A DNA stretch of 64,000 nt from NCBI GenBank assembly GCA_015680905.1, contig CM027380.1, positions 33,596,001 through 33,660,000 of the forward strand, written 5' to 3'. Under the pieces are notes generated by a model. It worked only from the letters and a program-made list of their open reading frames with translations, was not told the DNA's origin and did no database searches. The position numbers and the translations under genes were made by a program. Positions 1-11,989 of this stretch are shown piece after piece. Position 1 is the stretch's first letter, and every line of letters starts with the position of its first letter. This DNA comes from Coptis chinensis. Lineage: Eukaryota; Streptophyta; Magnoliopsida; Ranunculales; Ranunculaceae.

Positions 1-183
1 TTTTACCCCCCGTTACAAAACAAAACAAAATAAAAAATCAACCTACCCAATTTAGAATAAGTCCGAGAATAGAATGAGGAAGAAAGAAGAAGAGAAAAAC
101 CGTGTAAACAAAAAAATTAGTTAGTTGCTTGGAAAATAAAGAAAAGAAGTTTTCATCCAAAGAGAAAAGAAAAAAAAAAAAAG

Positions 184-215
<32 letters not shown>

Positions 216-1045
216 GAAATAAATAAAAACTCCAAAAAATAGAATAAAAGGAGTCAAAGGCCAAAGAAAAGAAAAAAAATATGGCTAAGGATGGAAAAAA
301 AAGTGTAGAAGCAAAAGTAAATAACAAGGTTTTTCTAGTTACATAATATGAAGACTCTATTATCTCGGACTTGTCCTCTAGAATATCCATTTCCTTCCTT
401 CTTAAACCATCTCCTAATCCCATGAACACCTAATAAAGACCTCTAGCTCAATTAGGAATAGGTTAGTGTGATAGTAAAGTGGCGGATGTGTTTGATCGAC
501 TCGGCTTCCTTGTGTGTCATTGAGATTGTAAGGTAAAGTGTGCCCATCTGCTTTGGAGTAGTGAAACTTGAGCGGAAAAATCGAGTGATTTTTGTCTTGA
601 CTTTGATGTGAGGACCTACTTAAGGACGCTTATTCGAAGTTTTTAAACGGACACGCTAAGCATTTCATAGCATTACTCATTATATATATGTTTATTAAGT
701 AGATGATTGATTATTATGCATATATTAGCTTAGGTTTCGACATGATTATTCTGTATTCATTGCTAGTGAGATGTATAGATAATTGAGACATAAATAAGGA
801 AACAATAGTTTTATTTCTTAGTCGTTGTAGTATAGATGAAGTTTGTGAGTACCTTCATTTGGAAAACTCTCACGAGGCTATAACTTCGTCCATTAGGGAA
901 TTCCTAGTGGTTTAAGGCCTTGTTGCATATGGTCAATGCAATCGCGACTCAGTAAACGAGAGTAGTTAGAACTCCATTTTTGGTCACTTATTCTAATTTC
1001 TCATATTTGCTTGAGGACAAGCAAAATGTTTGTTTGGGGGTGGTT
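1..1045 (+). mobile_element. 3' internal end of Athila-type element A
   Basis: Non-coding 3' end of a Ty3/gypsy element whose 5' part lies outside the window. It lines up with 25273-26320 of element 1 and, in reverse, with 31877-32880 of element 2. An A-rich tract occupies about 165-213. Just before the LTR is the conserved palindrome GCTTGAGGACAAGC (near 1010), followed by the polypurine tract around 1031-1045 (TTTGGGGGTGG core), which primes plus-strand DNA synthesis in this class. No convincing protein is encoded; the Phe- and Lys-rich reading frames are translations of the homopolymer tract. Confidence 0.85.
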
Positions 1046-2060
1046 TGATAAGAGCCCAAAACTGTAGTTTTAACCCCTTAATAATCATCTTGTAGACCAA
1101 TTATGTGAATAATAAGTAAAAGTTAACACCGATTACGCGTTTTTATGCATTCGGGCTTCAAAGTCCATTATGTGCGAAATGTACCACTTTAGCGAGATAA
1201 ATGAGCAAAAGTCGTGAGAACTTCCGAAAGCCGTATCTTTGGACTCAGACCTCGGAATTGGGCCTACCTTATGTCAAAACGACCGGCTCGGAAAGAGCTT
1301 TGCAATGGTCCAAGCCTTGACCCAATCAGAGGAGCAGAAGTAGACGAAAAGTCTGTGGAAGCCAACTGCAGCTGAAGAGGCCTTTTTGGACCGAAAGAAT
1401 TGGGTTTTGGGCCTGATTCTCTGGCCCAAACCCTGGCTCCAAGCCCATGCACGATTTTTAGATCTGGATGTATAAAAACAAAAGCTTCATTCTTTGTTAA
1501 TGGCAATTAGGTTAGGTAGCAAAAGCAGTTAGGTTAGGAAGCTAATGTTAATGGAGTTTAGGGTTAGAAAAAGATAGTTAGATCTAGATTAGTTAATTAC
1601 TTAGTTTTCATTCCATTAATTAGTTTCATTCTTTGTTTTAGCTTAGTTATTTAAATCATTGAATATCATTCATTAGATAAATAAAATAGTTGTTATTCAT
1701 TCAATCATATCATTGTTATTTTTTATTAGATCAATAAAGTTAATTATCTTTATTCACAATCTTAGTTTTAAATTCAGTTTAATTTAATTATGTCTTATTG
1801 TTATTATTGTTCTTGTGTTGAGAATGGTAGTATAGAAATTTCACACCAAACACATCACTCTCACCATTGTTCCTTGTGTTGGATCAATTGAATTTGTTTA
1901 AGTCTTGGGAATTAAGAGTGGAATGAAATCCTTACTCGTTGTATTGCATGAATATGTTTTGAGAGTAAGAAATATTGATTTAAACGTAAGAACGGTAGGA
2001 TTACGTATTAGTGTTCTTGTAGCATTAATATTTAGGATTCTATTGTTTTTACGGTTATCA
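1046..2060 (+). repeat. 3' LTR of element A
   Basis: Starts TGATAAGAGCCC directly after the polypurine tract and ends in GGTTATCA, so it keeps the TGATAA...TTATCA inverted termini of the family. It is about 1.0 kb against about 1.4-1.57 kb in the other copies, because its downstream half is diverged and shorter. A TATA box (TATAAAAAC) is at 1471. Upstream of it is the family block containing CCTCGGAATTGGGCC, TTATGTCAAAACGACC and GGCTCGGAAAG, also found in every other LTR of this family here. Confidence 0.85.
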
Positions 2061-2598
2061 ATAAACCTCTAACAAGAGATGCGAGGAGTGGAAGAAATAA
2101 GTACCTGAATGCCTCCTTGCTTCACTTATGAATAACGTCTTGTTTACGCAAATTTAGTATGTGTAACAAGTTAGAAACACTGAATAACTTGAAATAATGG
2201 AAATTTGAACTAACCAGTGGAATCAAGCGGGTAGGAAGAGGGTCGGAAATTTCTAAAGTAGCCTAGGATAGGCAGGGTCTTATTCGGCCTTTAGCCGATG
2301 TCCGTGCACTTCCAGCTTGGCAGTGCATTTGATTTTGTCTAGGATGGGCGCGGGGTGCACTCGTGTCTGACTCGAGGTCCAGGCACTTTGGCGGGTGCTC
2401 TACTTTTGGCTTTACAAAGAGGCTGAGGGGTGCTTCGGTGTATTCAAAAAAAAAAAAAAAAAAAAAAAAATCAGTTTCGAAGCAAACAGCCATAGTTAGA
2501 ATCAAACAAGGGTGGATGGGTTTTAATGGGACTTTGGGAAGACTAACAATACTAACGAAAACAATTCTAAAGGAAACTAAGATGGCAGCGGCGCTATT
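2061..2598 (-). mobile_element. 5' leader of Athila-type element B, with PBS
   Basis: Reverse-strand copy of the leader between primer binding site and gag; it matches the reverse complement of 14853-15460 in element 1. It includes a remnant of the GC-rich repeat around 2340-2400 and a run of A at about 2446-2470. The primer binding site is 2581-2596; read on the minus strand it begins TAGCGCCGCTGCC, one transition from the tRNA-Asp complement TGGCGCC. The leader is cut off at 2061, exactly where LTR A ends, so element A probably inserted here and the rest of B lies to the left of the window. Confidence 0.75.
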
Positions 2599-4129
2599 TG
2601 ATAATCTGTAAAACTATAGTCTTACCTACGAATAAGCGATTAAACTCAAATGCAAGTAAAACTAGAACTATTTTACGTCTTCTAATGTTATCAAAGTTTT
2701 TCTGCACTTTCGATGCTATTGCACTAAGTGGAGTAGAGAATTCGTTCCACTCCTAGTTCTTTAGAATTAATGTTTACTACGATTATCAGTCTATCAAAGT
2801 TAATGAGAGTAACATGAAAATTATACTACGATGGAAATTATACTAACCAGATACGATAATTCAACTACGGAATACTAAATTGATACTATGATAAGGAATT
2901 AGGGGGGATTGATTCCACCTTAACTCGACTTAATTTACTAACGAAGAATCATCGTAATCCGAATTGAAATGCTTTCGCATAACAATTGGGTCTTCCTAAT
3001 CCCTAATTGTTCATGGTAATCTCTACCAACTAACAACTAGCATGTGAAACAATCAAACCCATTCTCATGGTGAACTAATTGTTTTCTAGAATGTAATGGA
3101 TTATTACGTCTATTCCACGCTAATCGAAATCAAGTTTTCATCAAGGCTTCTTCAACCCCCTCTAATGGAGGTTTTAGCCTAGAATCATTACACTATCACT
3201 TCTCAAACAAGAACACATAGAACAACCCATTATTGGATAAATGATTAACTTATAAATCTAATTTGAACAATAATAATGATGATTCCAAATGAATTAAAAC
3301 AAGATTTAAAACTAAATTAGCACTAAGATTATGAATACTAATTTTCAATGGAGACAAACTAATTATGAATTTAAGACAACTAAATCTAAACAAGAATTGA
3401 ATCAATAATCTAAATTGAAATGAAGAACTATTACTTATTATAAAACTAAAATCTGATTCTCAAAAATAATCTACTTGTTCTAACTAATTAATTGAATGTA
3501 AAACTACTAGATCTAAAAATTATTGGCTAATGGCTAACTAAAAACTAGATGCTTAAAAGCTAAGTCTTGTGTCTTGAAATGGAGATAAGATCCACAAATT
3601 CGTGCATGGGTTGAGGAGCCATGTTTTGGGCCGAAAAATCGAGCCCAAAACCCAATTTCTTCAGTCCATAGAGGCCTTTCCAGCTGGATTTGACTTCAAT
3701 AGATTTTTTGTCTTTTTCTGCTCCTTTGATTGGGTCAAGGCTTGGACCAATTGAAAAGCTCTTTCCAAGCCGGTCGTTTTGACATAAAGTAGGCCCAATT
3801 CCGAGGTCTGAATCCAAAGATATGGCCTTCGGAAATTCTGTTGACTTTTGTGCGCTATTTCTGCCCGCGTTGACTTTGATTTTTTAGCTTTGACCGGGCT
3901 TTAAAAAGGCTTTTTCTCCTTAAATCTTAACATTTAATCACAGAACTCCTTAGCAACCAACCCTTGCTCCTTTATCTCGCAAAAGTGATACATTTCTGCA
4001 TATAATCGACTCCAATGCCTGAAATACATAAAATCACGTAATCAGCATTAACTCTTATTTATTACTCGCATAATTGGTCTAAAAGTATTATTGTTAAGGG
4101 GTTAAAACTACAGTTTTGGGCTCTTATCA
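2599..4129 (-). repeat. 5' LTR of element B
   Basis: About 1.53 kb, minus orientation. It begins TGATAATCTGTAAAAC next to the PBS and ends GGGCTCTTATCA. It has the family's conserved block (TTTTGACATAAAGTAGGCCC near 3778) but lacks the TATAAAAAC box of LTR A and element 2. Its promoter region instead resembles element 1 (CTTAAAAGCTAAGTCTTGTG near 3553). Right-flank bases atcac (4130-4134) should be one half of its target duplication. Confidence 0.8.
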
Positions 4130-6500
4130 ATCACCTACTTCATATTGTGCCATTAACATCAAGAGTGATAAGAAATTTATAATTGACTTAATTGGTTAAG
4201 CAAGATTGAACATGCATACATACACTACACCATAAAAGGCATTTACTAACGGTTATATCCGTTACTTATATTTTTACTAACGGTTATATCTGTTAGCTCT
4301 GGGGCGTCACTCTCACTTAGGCCAAATTTAGTAACGGATATAACCGTTACTAATAATAATTTTAGTAACAGTTATATCCGTTACTAAATTTTTTTGTAAC
4401 AAATAGCTAACTGTTGGTGGCCGATTAAATTTGTCATTTCTAACGGATATATCCGTTAGTAATGGACCGGGCTATTTACTTAACTATTGTTTGTAACGGA
4501 AATATCCATTACTAATGGTCGATATATTTTTTTAAAAAAATCAGTTTTAATTTTGGGGATACTTGCACCCCCTACAAGAATCAGTCAGTACTCCACGTGA
4601 CTTTGGGTTGGCATCCACTGTACACTCTACCAAATCTTCTGAAACGCACAACTTTTATAAAAATAAATAAAATCAACCAAGTAATAACAATATAAAACCA
4701 CTTATATTCATCCACAAATTACACCAACTCTACCATTCAAATAATTTAACAAATATATATACTACAACCTCAACGATGAACTTCAAATAATACTTCTAGT
4801 GTATTTTATTCATCCACAAAGTGAACTACTTGCAAAAGAATCCATCTCATTGCTCTCATTACATTGTTTGTGATTTATACTTTTTTGTTTAGATGCGAAA
4901 GAGGCTCCCTCTCGCTAGGAGTAAAATATTGTGAACCCACCTCATTATTCTCCTGAACATTTTCGAACTCATTTCGAGATGAAACCTGCATTTCAATCAT
5001 GTATCGGTTTTAATACTATGGAAGCAAACAACTCGGTTCTTTAGCAGATGAACAGTAATTTAATAATGGAGGAAAAAGTATCGGCAGTTTGAATAAAATA
5101 CCTTATTTTTTACAAGTGTAGAACAAAGTTCAGGAGAGCATTGTCTTTGTGTCCATTCAAACATCTCACTATCAAAAGCATATGCAAGTTTGGACTAAAT
5201 ATCCATTTTCTCCTTCAAGAATAAAATAATAAGAAAGTAAGGCATCAAACAAGATCGAATAACCACGGCCAAATACTCTCACTAGACCACTTGTAGATAT
5301 CAAATGGATTATGAGTTTATATAACTGAATTGAAAACTGACAAAGTTATTGCAGGATTTTATTCATACTTGACTAGATTAAATACTTACATTACTGGTTC
5401 AATAAAATCAAGAAAATCGACATTAAGTAATAAAAAACTAGGGGATGGGATAGGATTATGGAAATTCCTAATATATCTCTAATTATTAAAACATAAGCAC
5501 AAGGTCTAAATCAACACTCTTAAGGAAATTGTTGGAATCCAAACCCAATTCAATAACATTGCAAGTTTGCAACTAACATTATGTATTGTCTCCTAAAACA
5601 AAACAGATGTGAAAGCCTACCTTATTCCAGAAATCCATGAAGGTTCAACATTTCATGGTGGGCATATTCTTTTCCCTTGACAGTTCTGGATATGACTTCA
5701 ATGGAGTACGCAAGAGAGGTCAATGACAAAGTAGCGGATGCATCCCCAAGATGATACCAAGTAAGCAATTTGAAAAAAATACATGAAATAGTCGTAAAAT
5801 TACAAAGAAACAGCATTACAAAGAAACTTATATTATCGGAATTAGAAAAGGATACACCTTCATTTGTTAGATTCTGTAACCAAACAAATGCAAGAAAGCA
5901 TGTTTCAATTCCATTCTTATTTCTAGGATCTAAAGAAACTTACATCACTGGTCCTATCAAAAGACCATGACATCCAAAAATGACCATCTACATATGTTAG
6001 TATATGGCCTATGCAGTTTTCTATGGCTGTCTCGGTAAGGTAAGGTCTGAACGTAGCTGACAACAAGTTTGACATTCATGTTTGGAAATCAATTATGTCC
6101 TTTGTAAGCACCTACAACCAGATTCCTAGTTCCAACTTCCAACATAACGGGGTCCGGATACACTTTGTTATGCTTTTTTTTTCTACAATTTATTAAACCT
6201 AATCAATCACAAATGAGAACCTTCTTGCTTTTCTGATTTCGACAATGACTTGGAATTTTGTTCTTTGTAAGAAGAATTGGCTCAGATTTATGTATTAATT
6301 TATGCTCATTTAAGCTTTAAAACATATTGGAGGTAAAAAAGAAGACTCTATATATCCAAAGTAAAACATTAGAACTGGATAGAAGGCTCACCAGTAGGAA
6401 CACCACATCTGAGAGAAGAAAACAGAGCAACTTGCATGGTGTCTCTGCCACTAATTTGATGGATCATGATCATTCGAGAAAAGAAGCAAAACCAATGATA

Positions 6501-6678
6501 CTGAAGCACCCGACGCTTTTGCACCTTCGCAACCTCTTTGGATTACAAACAAACAAAGAAATAAAGAATAAATAACACTAACTATAGCACGTGGTAGTAT
6601 TAGAAGGTAATATGAAACAGTGTTTTGACTTACTGCAAGACCAACAGTGCCAAGACCAAATACAGCCACAATGGAACC
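6501..6678 (-). pseudogene. Captured exon fragments of class III alcohol dehydrogenase (GSNOR)
   Basis: The minus strand at 6634-6678 reads GSIVAVFGLGTVGLA, the Rossmann GxGxxG nucleotide-binding segment of plant class III ADH (S-nitrosoglutathione reductase). A GTAAGT donor follows. After an intron-like stretch ending ...AAAGAG, 6501-6533 encodes the next part, EGAKASGAS, with one base missing at the exon start. Upstream and downstream sequence no longer matches the enzyme, so only parts of two exons with their intron survive. The pieces lie inside the CACTA transposon on the same strand as the CNNM fragment, as expected of transduplicated host sequence. Not functional as ADH. Confidence 0.75.
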
Positions 6679-7323
6679 TACTTCCTCCAAAGATATGCTC
6701 AACAGAAAATGTTGGCTGTACAATCTTCTTCTCCTGAAACATAAAAGATCTATTAAAATCTTAGATCATGCTATTGAATCTCAAATGTAAACAAGTGTAA
6801 TAATCCAACAGATTAAATCTCCCAAGAATTTAACTTGCACCAAAATTTCAATGGACGGCTTTGTCACATTAATAGGTTACCATGGACTTGGTTATCTTTC
6901 ACTCTGCCAACTAATCAAATTTCACACAGGCGTTTGAGATCACAAGTACCACTAGATCACTTTGAAGTAGATTTTGTGATTTGACACTTCACTTCACACC
7001 AATTCCCCATAAACAATTTAAAGATGAAAGTACTAGATTTTACATGAGACCAAATATTTATCATTCCCTTCCTCAAATAATATATCCTTTAACATATAAT
7101 ATCACATTCCAAAGGTTAGACGGAGTCCCAATAACCGAGATAACTGAAAATTAACATTATTTATGTATTTCTACTTCTTCGGACAAAAGTCACTATAAAC
7201 TAGCGAGGAAGAGCAAACAATAGTGAAGGGTGCGAACAATGTATACGAACAGAGTGAAGACTTTACCAACCAAGCTAGCTACCACACATGCAAAAGAGAA
7301 CAGAGAGTTATTCTTCATCTCAC

Positions 7324-7488
7324 CTTCCAAATGTACAGTTTTAACAGATGGGACCCTGTGCTTTCTGCGATTCAGCTTAGGCTCCACATGCATCACCTTG
7401 TTTGAGTGAGAAAGATCCTTTAGAACAACAGCTATATGGCTGTGACCCTTCTGAAACTCATTTAGAATATCATAAAGTGGCATATTTT
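7324..7488 (-). pseudogene. Captured exon of a CNNM-type DUF21/CBS-domain protein
   Basis: The minus strand reads NMPLYDILNEFQKGHSHIAVV, which I recognise as the CBS-domain segment of plant DUF21 (CNNM/CorC-like) membrane proteins. The piece has an intact acceptor (TTTCAG before AAAATATG) and donor (GTGAGATG) at its two ends, so it looks like one exon with partial introns. The remaining frame (VEPKLNRRKHRVPSVKTVHL) is plausible for the linker within the CBS pair. It lies within the CACTA element and has no rest of gene around it, so it is a transduplicated fragment. Confidence 0.7.
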
Positions 7489-8903
7489 CTGAAACCCTGT
7501 AGACTAAACATTAAATATAGTTTTGAACATGACAACTTCAGGATAGCTCACGTCAAAGCAAAAAGAAAATATAATACGATGATGACATGAACTTCCAAAC
7601 TAAATGCTGGAATTCAAAAGGACCCATCAAAATGGACAGTTTGAGCTTTTAACAACTATATTGAACAGAAGTAAATGCAAAAGTATAAAATCCTCCATTA
7701 TGTTAATCTGAACAATAGAGTGTCAATTAGCATAATGGCTACACGCTAAAACATTGGGACTAAGGCACATACACTTTTAGTACTTGAAAATATATTAAGT
7801 GTGAGAAAAATCTTAAATCAAATGATACAAAGCAACCAACACTAAAAATTCACGTCATAAACAAAGACGTCTGATTAAAATTTAAGTTAAGGAATTTATT
7901 TCTTGATCCAACATCCAACATACAGTACTACCAAAATTGACAGTCAGATTAACATTTAATAGGGCTCATCGTACAGTCACGGTGTTATGCTTTTTAAACT
8001 ACCCTAATTCTCACTTGTCTTGCTTGAAATTTGAAGAAGAAATGAAGAGAGAGCGAGAGTTGAAATTTGTGTTGACTGCAATTGAAAGAAGGATTAGAAA
8101 CGGAATCTGGCCAAAAGCAAAAGCTAAATATAATGGGGGAAAAAACTTGAATTAAAGCTAGCAAATTAAAAGGGAAAAAGAAAAAGAAACCCTAGAATAA
8201 CTAACTTGGTTCGATTGGCCGATGCAAAGAAATCAACTTGACAATTCTCTTACCCTTCTCTCATCGTCCACCTCGAAGTTAGAGCAGCAACGCCGCAAAG
8301 GTTTCACTTTCAAATCAGATACAACAAGTATAAAAAATTTCAAGTGAGGAAGAGAAATAACGGTGTACCTCCGGTTTAATCGAAGATCGAACCAGATGCG
8401 TCGTCTTCATCTTCAAATCCGGGTGATATATTTGGAACCCTAGGTTTGAATAGCATGGAGAGAGTCGGGGTTTGAGAGAGTTCTAGTCGGGTAGAACAAT
8501 TAATCCTTTATTTTTTTGCCTTTTATTTAATATATTTAATACGTTCATTTTCTATTACGGTTTTACTAACGAAAACTTGATAAGTAACAATTATATCCGT
8601 TAGTTATTTGGTTACAGATATATCTGTTAGAAATAAAAAATATCGTCTGTTACAAATTGGCCCTTATGGTGTAGTGATAGTTTGATTGGCAAATGACTAG
8701 GGTACAATGTGTTCATGCTGTAACAATTATAAAACAATTCAGACCCTCCAAAGAGAGCTGGGCCAGGTTAGTGTCATTTAAGTTTTGCATTTGTCAATTT
8801 CAGTTATAATAAGGTTGTATACTAATGACTTGGGGGATATCCACGTACTGCAGTCTTTATTACCATGTCAATGTATTTAGGGCAACTTATGTTGGTTGGA
8901 TAT

Positions 8904-9750
8904 TGAAGCTTTAGTATTGGTGGAAGTATACTTCAAAAGTGTTTAGATAGAAGTTGAGGTTCATAATCCTAAATTGTTTAGAGTTTGAGTGAGGGAGATA
9001 AAAGAATAAAGATAGACTCTTGAATCTTAGAATGGTTCTAAGCTAATGAACTTGAAAGTTTTGATTTTAGATTAAAATGACTTGAAAACATTAAAGGAAT
9101 ATTGATTAAAACATTGAAATGAATATTGATTAAAACATTAAAATGAAACAAGCAAATAAGATGAAGATTGAAACAAAGAACAATAACAAGTTGATTGAAA
9201 TAAAGGAAATGAAATAACAAGAAAATAAAAACAAGACAAGACAAGAAAATAAACAAACCAAATGGTTTGGATCCTAAGACAATGGATGAGTTCTCTCTCC
9301 TTTGCTTTTTGTTTTCTATTTTTGCCATTTACATATTTGCCTTCATCTATTCTAACAAGACACCTCACCCCTTTCACTTTTTCTTTATTGGTGCCTTCTT
9401 AACCAAGATAGCTTTAGGGATAAGTCTTCATAATGTGAGATAAGGGCCTCCATCTTTGGTCCTCTGATTTGAGTCCTTTGACTGTTGACTTGGTAATTGA
9501 CTTTGACCATTGACTTTGACCGGTTGACTTTTACTTTTTCAGCAATTTTCCACAGCAGCTACTGATCTTCATAATAAGTATGATTAAGGTTCCTTTTGGT
9601 GCTAAGACGCAACTTTTATGGTAAGTGGTATGAAATACTCCTTAACCTGAAAAAGGCAGTAAAAGCTATGAGTTGTCTTTTCATTAAGCGTAAGAGGGAC
9701 TGTAATGCAACAATATATGGGTAATAAAATGCACATTTAGGAGTTAATCA
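8904..9750 (-). repeat. 3' LTR of element 4
   Basis: 847 bp, from TGAAGCTTTAGTATTGG to GGAGTTAATCA; homologous along its length to 48100-48957. Contains runs rich in TTGAC/TTTGAC words around 9478-9530, longer here than in the other LTR. Confidence 0.85.
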
Positions 9751-9765
9751 CCACCCCCAAATAGC
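9751..9765 (-). other. Polypurine tract of element 4
   Basis: On the minus strand GCTATTTGGGGGTGG immediately precedes the LTR start TGATTAAC. This is the plus-strand primer of the element and sets its orientation. Confidence 0.8.
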
Positions 9766-10180
9766 ATCTTGTTTGTCCTCAAGCAAGGATGAGAAAAAAA
9801 AACTAAGATCACAAACGAGTGATTTATTATCAGTTATACTAATCTCGTTTCGCAGAGTACGATTGCATTGACCATATGCAACAAGGCCTTAAACCACTAG
9901 AAATTCCCTAGTGGACGAGCTTTAAGCTTTGTGAGAGTTTTCTAGTGAAGGTACTCACAAACTTCTTCTATTTAGTACAAAGGGGTTTGTTTCCTTATTT
10001 ATTCTCAGAAGTTCATACATCTCATTAGCGGTGAATAAGGACAAGCTTCTTTGAACTCATAATAACATATGTACAGTAATTTAAGCATCTAAATATAATT
10101 GTACAAAACATGAGCAATGAAATACAAAAACAGAGTTGTTTCAGAGGCTTTTGGAGAGCTTTCTACTATATATTTATTCT

Positions 10181-10274
<94 letters not shown>

Positions 10275-10350
10275 AGAATAAATATTCCTAGTATAATAAA
10301 CCATGTATTTCTCGTTCTATATCAAACAGCCCACGCCCCAAACTTATTTG
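9766..10350 (-). mobile_element. 3' internal non-coding region of element 4
   Basis: Similar to 31892-32240 of element 2 (same strand): shared words include TTGTCCTCAAGCAA, GCAACAAGGCCTTAAACCAC and TTCCCTAGTGGACGAG. This shows element 4 shares its 3' end with the Athila-type family although its LTRs differ. A near-palindromic GCCCCAAACTTATTTGGGGG stands at 10335-10355. Confidence 0.7.
10171..10284. repeat. Long AT-rich palindrome
   Basis: The arms TATTTATTCTACTATAATAT and its reverse complement flank an uninterrupted (AT)n core of roughly 80 bp, giving about 114 bp that can fold into one hairpin or cruciform. Further AT-dinucleotide runs lie at about 10601-10633 and 10976-11016. Confidence 0.9.
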
Positions 10351-10599
10351 GGGGTGACGTATTTTTATCATGAAGAACAGAATACAGGTCTATCGCCGTT
10401 TTTGCTCATGTTTCTATGGTAATCACTTTCCTTATATCTTCATACTTTGAGGACAAGCATAGTTCTATCATAGAGTTGGTATAGTAACATTTTTGCAAAA
10501 ACTAGACATTTTCTATATAATATATATAATAGTATATTTCTTTATTTCTAAAAAAAATTGAAAAAAACCAAAAATATTTTTTTTTATATAATATATATT

Positions 10600-10635
<36 letters not shown>

Positions 10636-10972
10636 TTTTTATATAACGTTTATATATATACCCATTAAAAATATGAATTTTGATTTTGTAGATATTTCCA
10701 CACCATAGAGATCATCTCCACAAAAATTCATCATTTGAAAATTCATAATCATGAGAAATATTGTTCTCAACCTATGAATTTTTATTAATGGTCGAAATAT
10801 CGATTTTGTAACTTTTTTGGCAAACTTAGAAATGTTCAAAGGACCCAATTTTTGTGGAGATCATATCCATGGTGAGAACATCTTATCTACAAAATATAGC
10901 CCTTAAAACATCTTGAAGGGTCCAGTGGGAGGTATTGTATAAAACGTTGTATAAAAGTGTTGTAAACGAACC

Positions 10973-11025
<53 letters not shown>

Positions 11026-11490
11026 TTTTTGTATTTTTTAAAAAACATATATGATACAGAAGATCTAATATGCATGCATGATTATTATTACACTACGAAA
11101 TGTAAAATATGTAAACAACTATCTATACATACACATATGAAATATGTGTGTGTGTGTGTGTGTTTAGAATAATTGTTTTTCTCAATCTAAAGGTATCTCT
11201 AACCATATAAAGGTTTTGACAAGAAGATAAAATTATACGTGGATCCGGTATCATTTTGGTTACTCCGGGGCATATAATTTTCATTTTTATATCCTTTAGT
11301 TTTGAAAACTATGGAGAGATGTTTTAAAAAACTCGTACTCAAAAGCCGTGATTTTTAACGCTAAATTTTTAAAGCAAACCATAATAAGTGATCTTAGGCA
11401 AATTTTGTGTCGGCTCTTTATTAAACCCAATCTAGTTAGACTGTGGCTTCAGTTATATGTGTTGGGGGTTTATTGCGCAAGTCATAATAG
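10351..11490. other. AT-rich stretch without recognisable gene
   Basis: Repeated (AT)n and A/T homopolymers and a (GT)n run near 11143-11163. Plus-strand ACTTTGAGGACAAGCAT at about 10447 resembles the hairpin motif found before PPT-like sites in elements 1 and 2. I see no credible coding sequence; it is probably decayed internal sequence of element 4. Confidence 0.5.
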
Positions 11491-11499
11491 AAAGGTTTA

Positions 11500-11880
11500 G
11501 CTGGTTGGACACTAGCAGGTGGTGGAACTAGGTATATTTTGTGGATTTTGGTAGTTCTGGTTAAAATTGGATGGAACCAATCTTCTGTTCTGATAGTTGT
11601 AAGTACCTTGTCCGTGTCTGAATGTATTTAATGGTTGACGAACCCTAGAGGTGGTTGGGTTTGTGGCTTTGGGTGTTGCCTCCATGGTGCATTTGGTATA
11701 TTGAAAGCACAGACTTCTTGATGGTATGTTGGTCTGCAAGGGACAATTGGTATCTATGTGGGTTAAGCTGAGACAGAAAGTGTATGGTGATATGGGCGAC
11801 CCTTAGTAACACATAACTAATCCTCAGACCGCCCTTAGAAGAGTAGAGATTGCGTACTTCTAAGGGTTTGGAATCCATTG
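11500..11880 (-). pseudogene. Gag-like remnant (nucleocapsid region)
   Basis: Two overlapping minus-strand frames, together about 125 codons. The lower one contains NIPSRSLCFQYTKCTMEATP and a Gln/Asn-rich tail (RPSNFNQNYQNPQN-like composition). The layout resembles the segment after the zinc knuckle in element 2's gag (SYPIPNAPWRQHPNFSWRNN). The frame is broken. I call it an Athila-type gag remnant on composition and position only. Confidence 0.4.
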
Positions 11881-11989
11881 CCCATTTTGTTTTTATTTTT
11901 GAAAAAACACATTACTATTGATGTATCGAGAACCTTCTATCATGAGAACGGAGAAAAACAACTATTTTGAAAAAGAAATGTAAAATAAA

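Larger units (their letters stand above)
4223..8676. mobile_element. CACTA (En/Spm-type) DNA transposon, non-autonomous
   Basis: Terminal inverted repeats CACTACACCATAAAAGGC (4223) and GGCCCTTATGGTGTAGTG (ending 8676), flanked by the 3-bp duplication ata (4220-4222 and 8677-8679) typical of CACTA elements. The subterminal regions (4249-4515 and 8575-8660) hold repeated copies of the near-palindrome AACGGATATATCCGTT, the kind of site TnpA-like proteins bind in this superfamily. The body is 4.45 kb and shows no transposase. It carries fragments of host genes (separate entries) and other exon-like pieces I cannot identify: a minus-strand frame at 5622-5816 ending at a GTAGG donor, and a short ATG-containing segment near 8380-8420 followed by GTACAC. 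Confidence 0.9.

Noticed and set aside
121..429. 102-codon minus-strand frame rich in Phe
   Set aside because: Translation of the A/T homopolymer tract in the 3' non-coding part of element A; the same artefact appears at 32603-32902.
1264..1506. Minus-strand frame in LTR A (and similar frames in other LTRs, e.g. 44790-45008)
   Set aside because: Arises from the conserved LTR block; different copies give different stops and there is no protein-like conservation.
10171..10284. CRISPR-like or satellite array
   Set aside because: It is an (AT)n palindrome in plant DNA, with no spacers or regular repeats.
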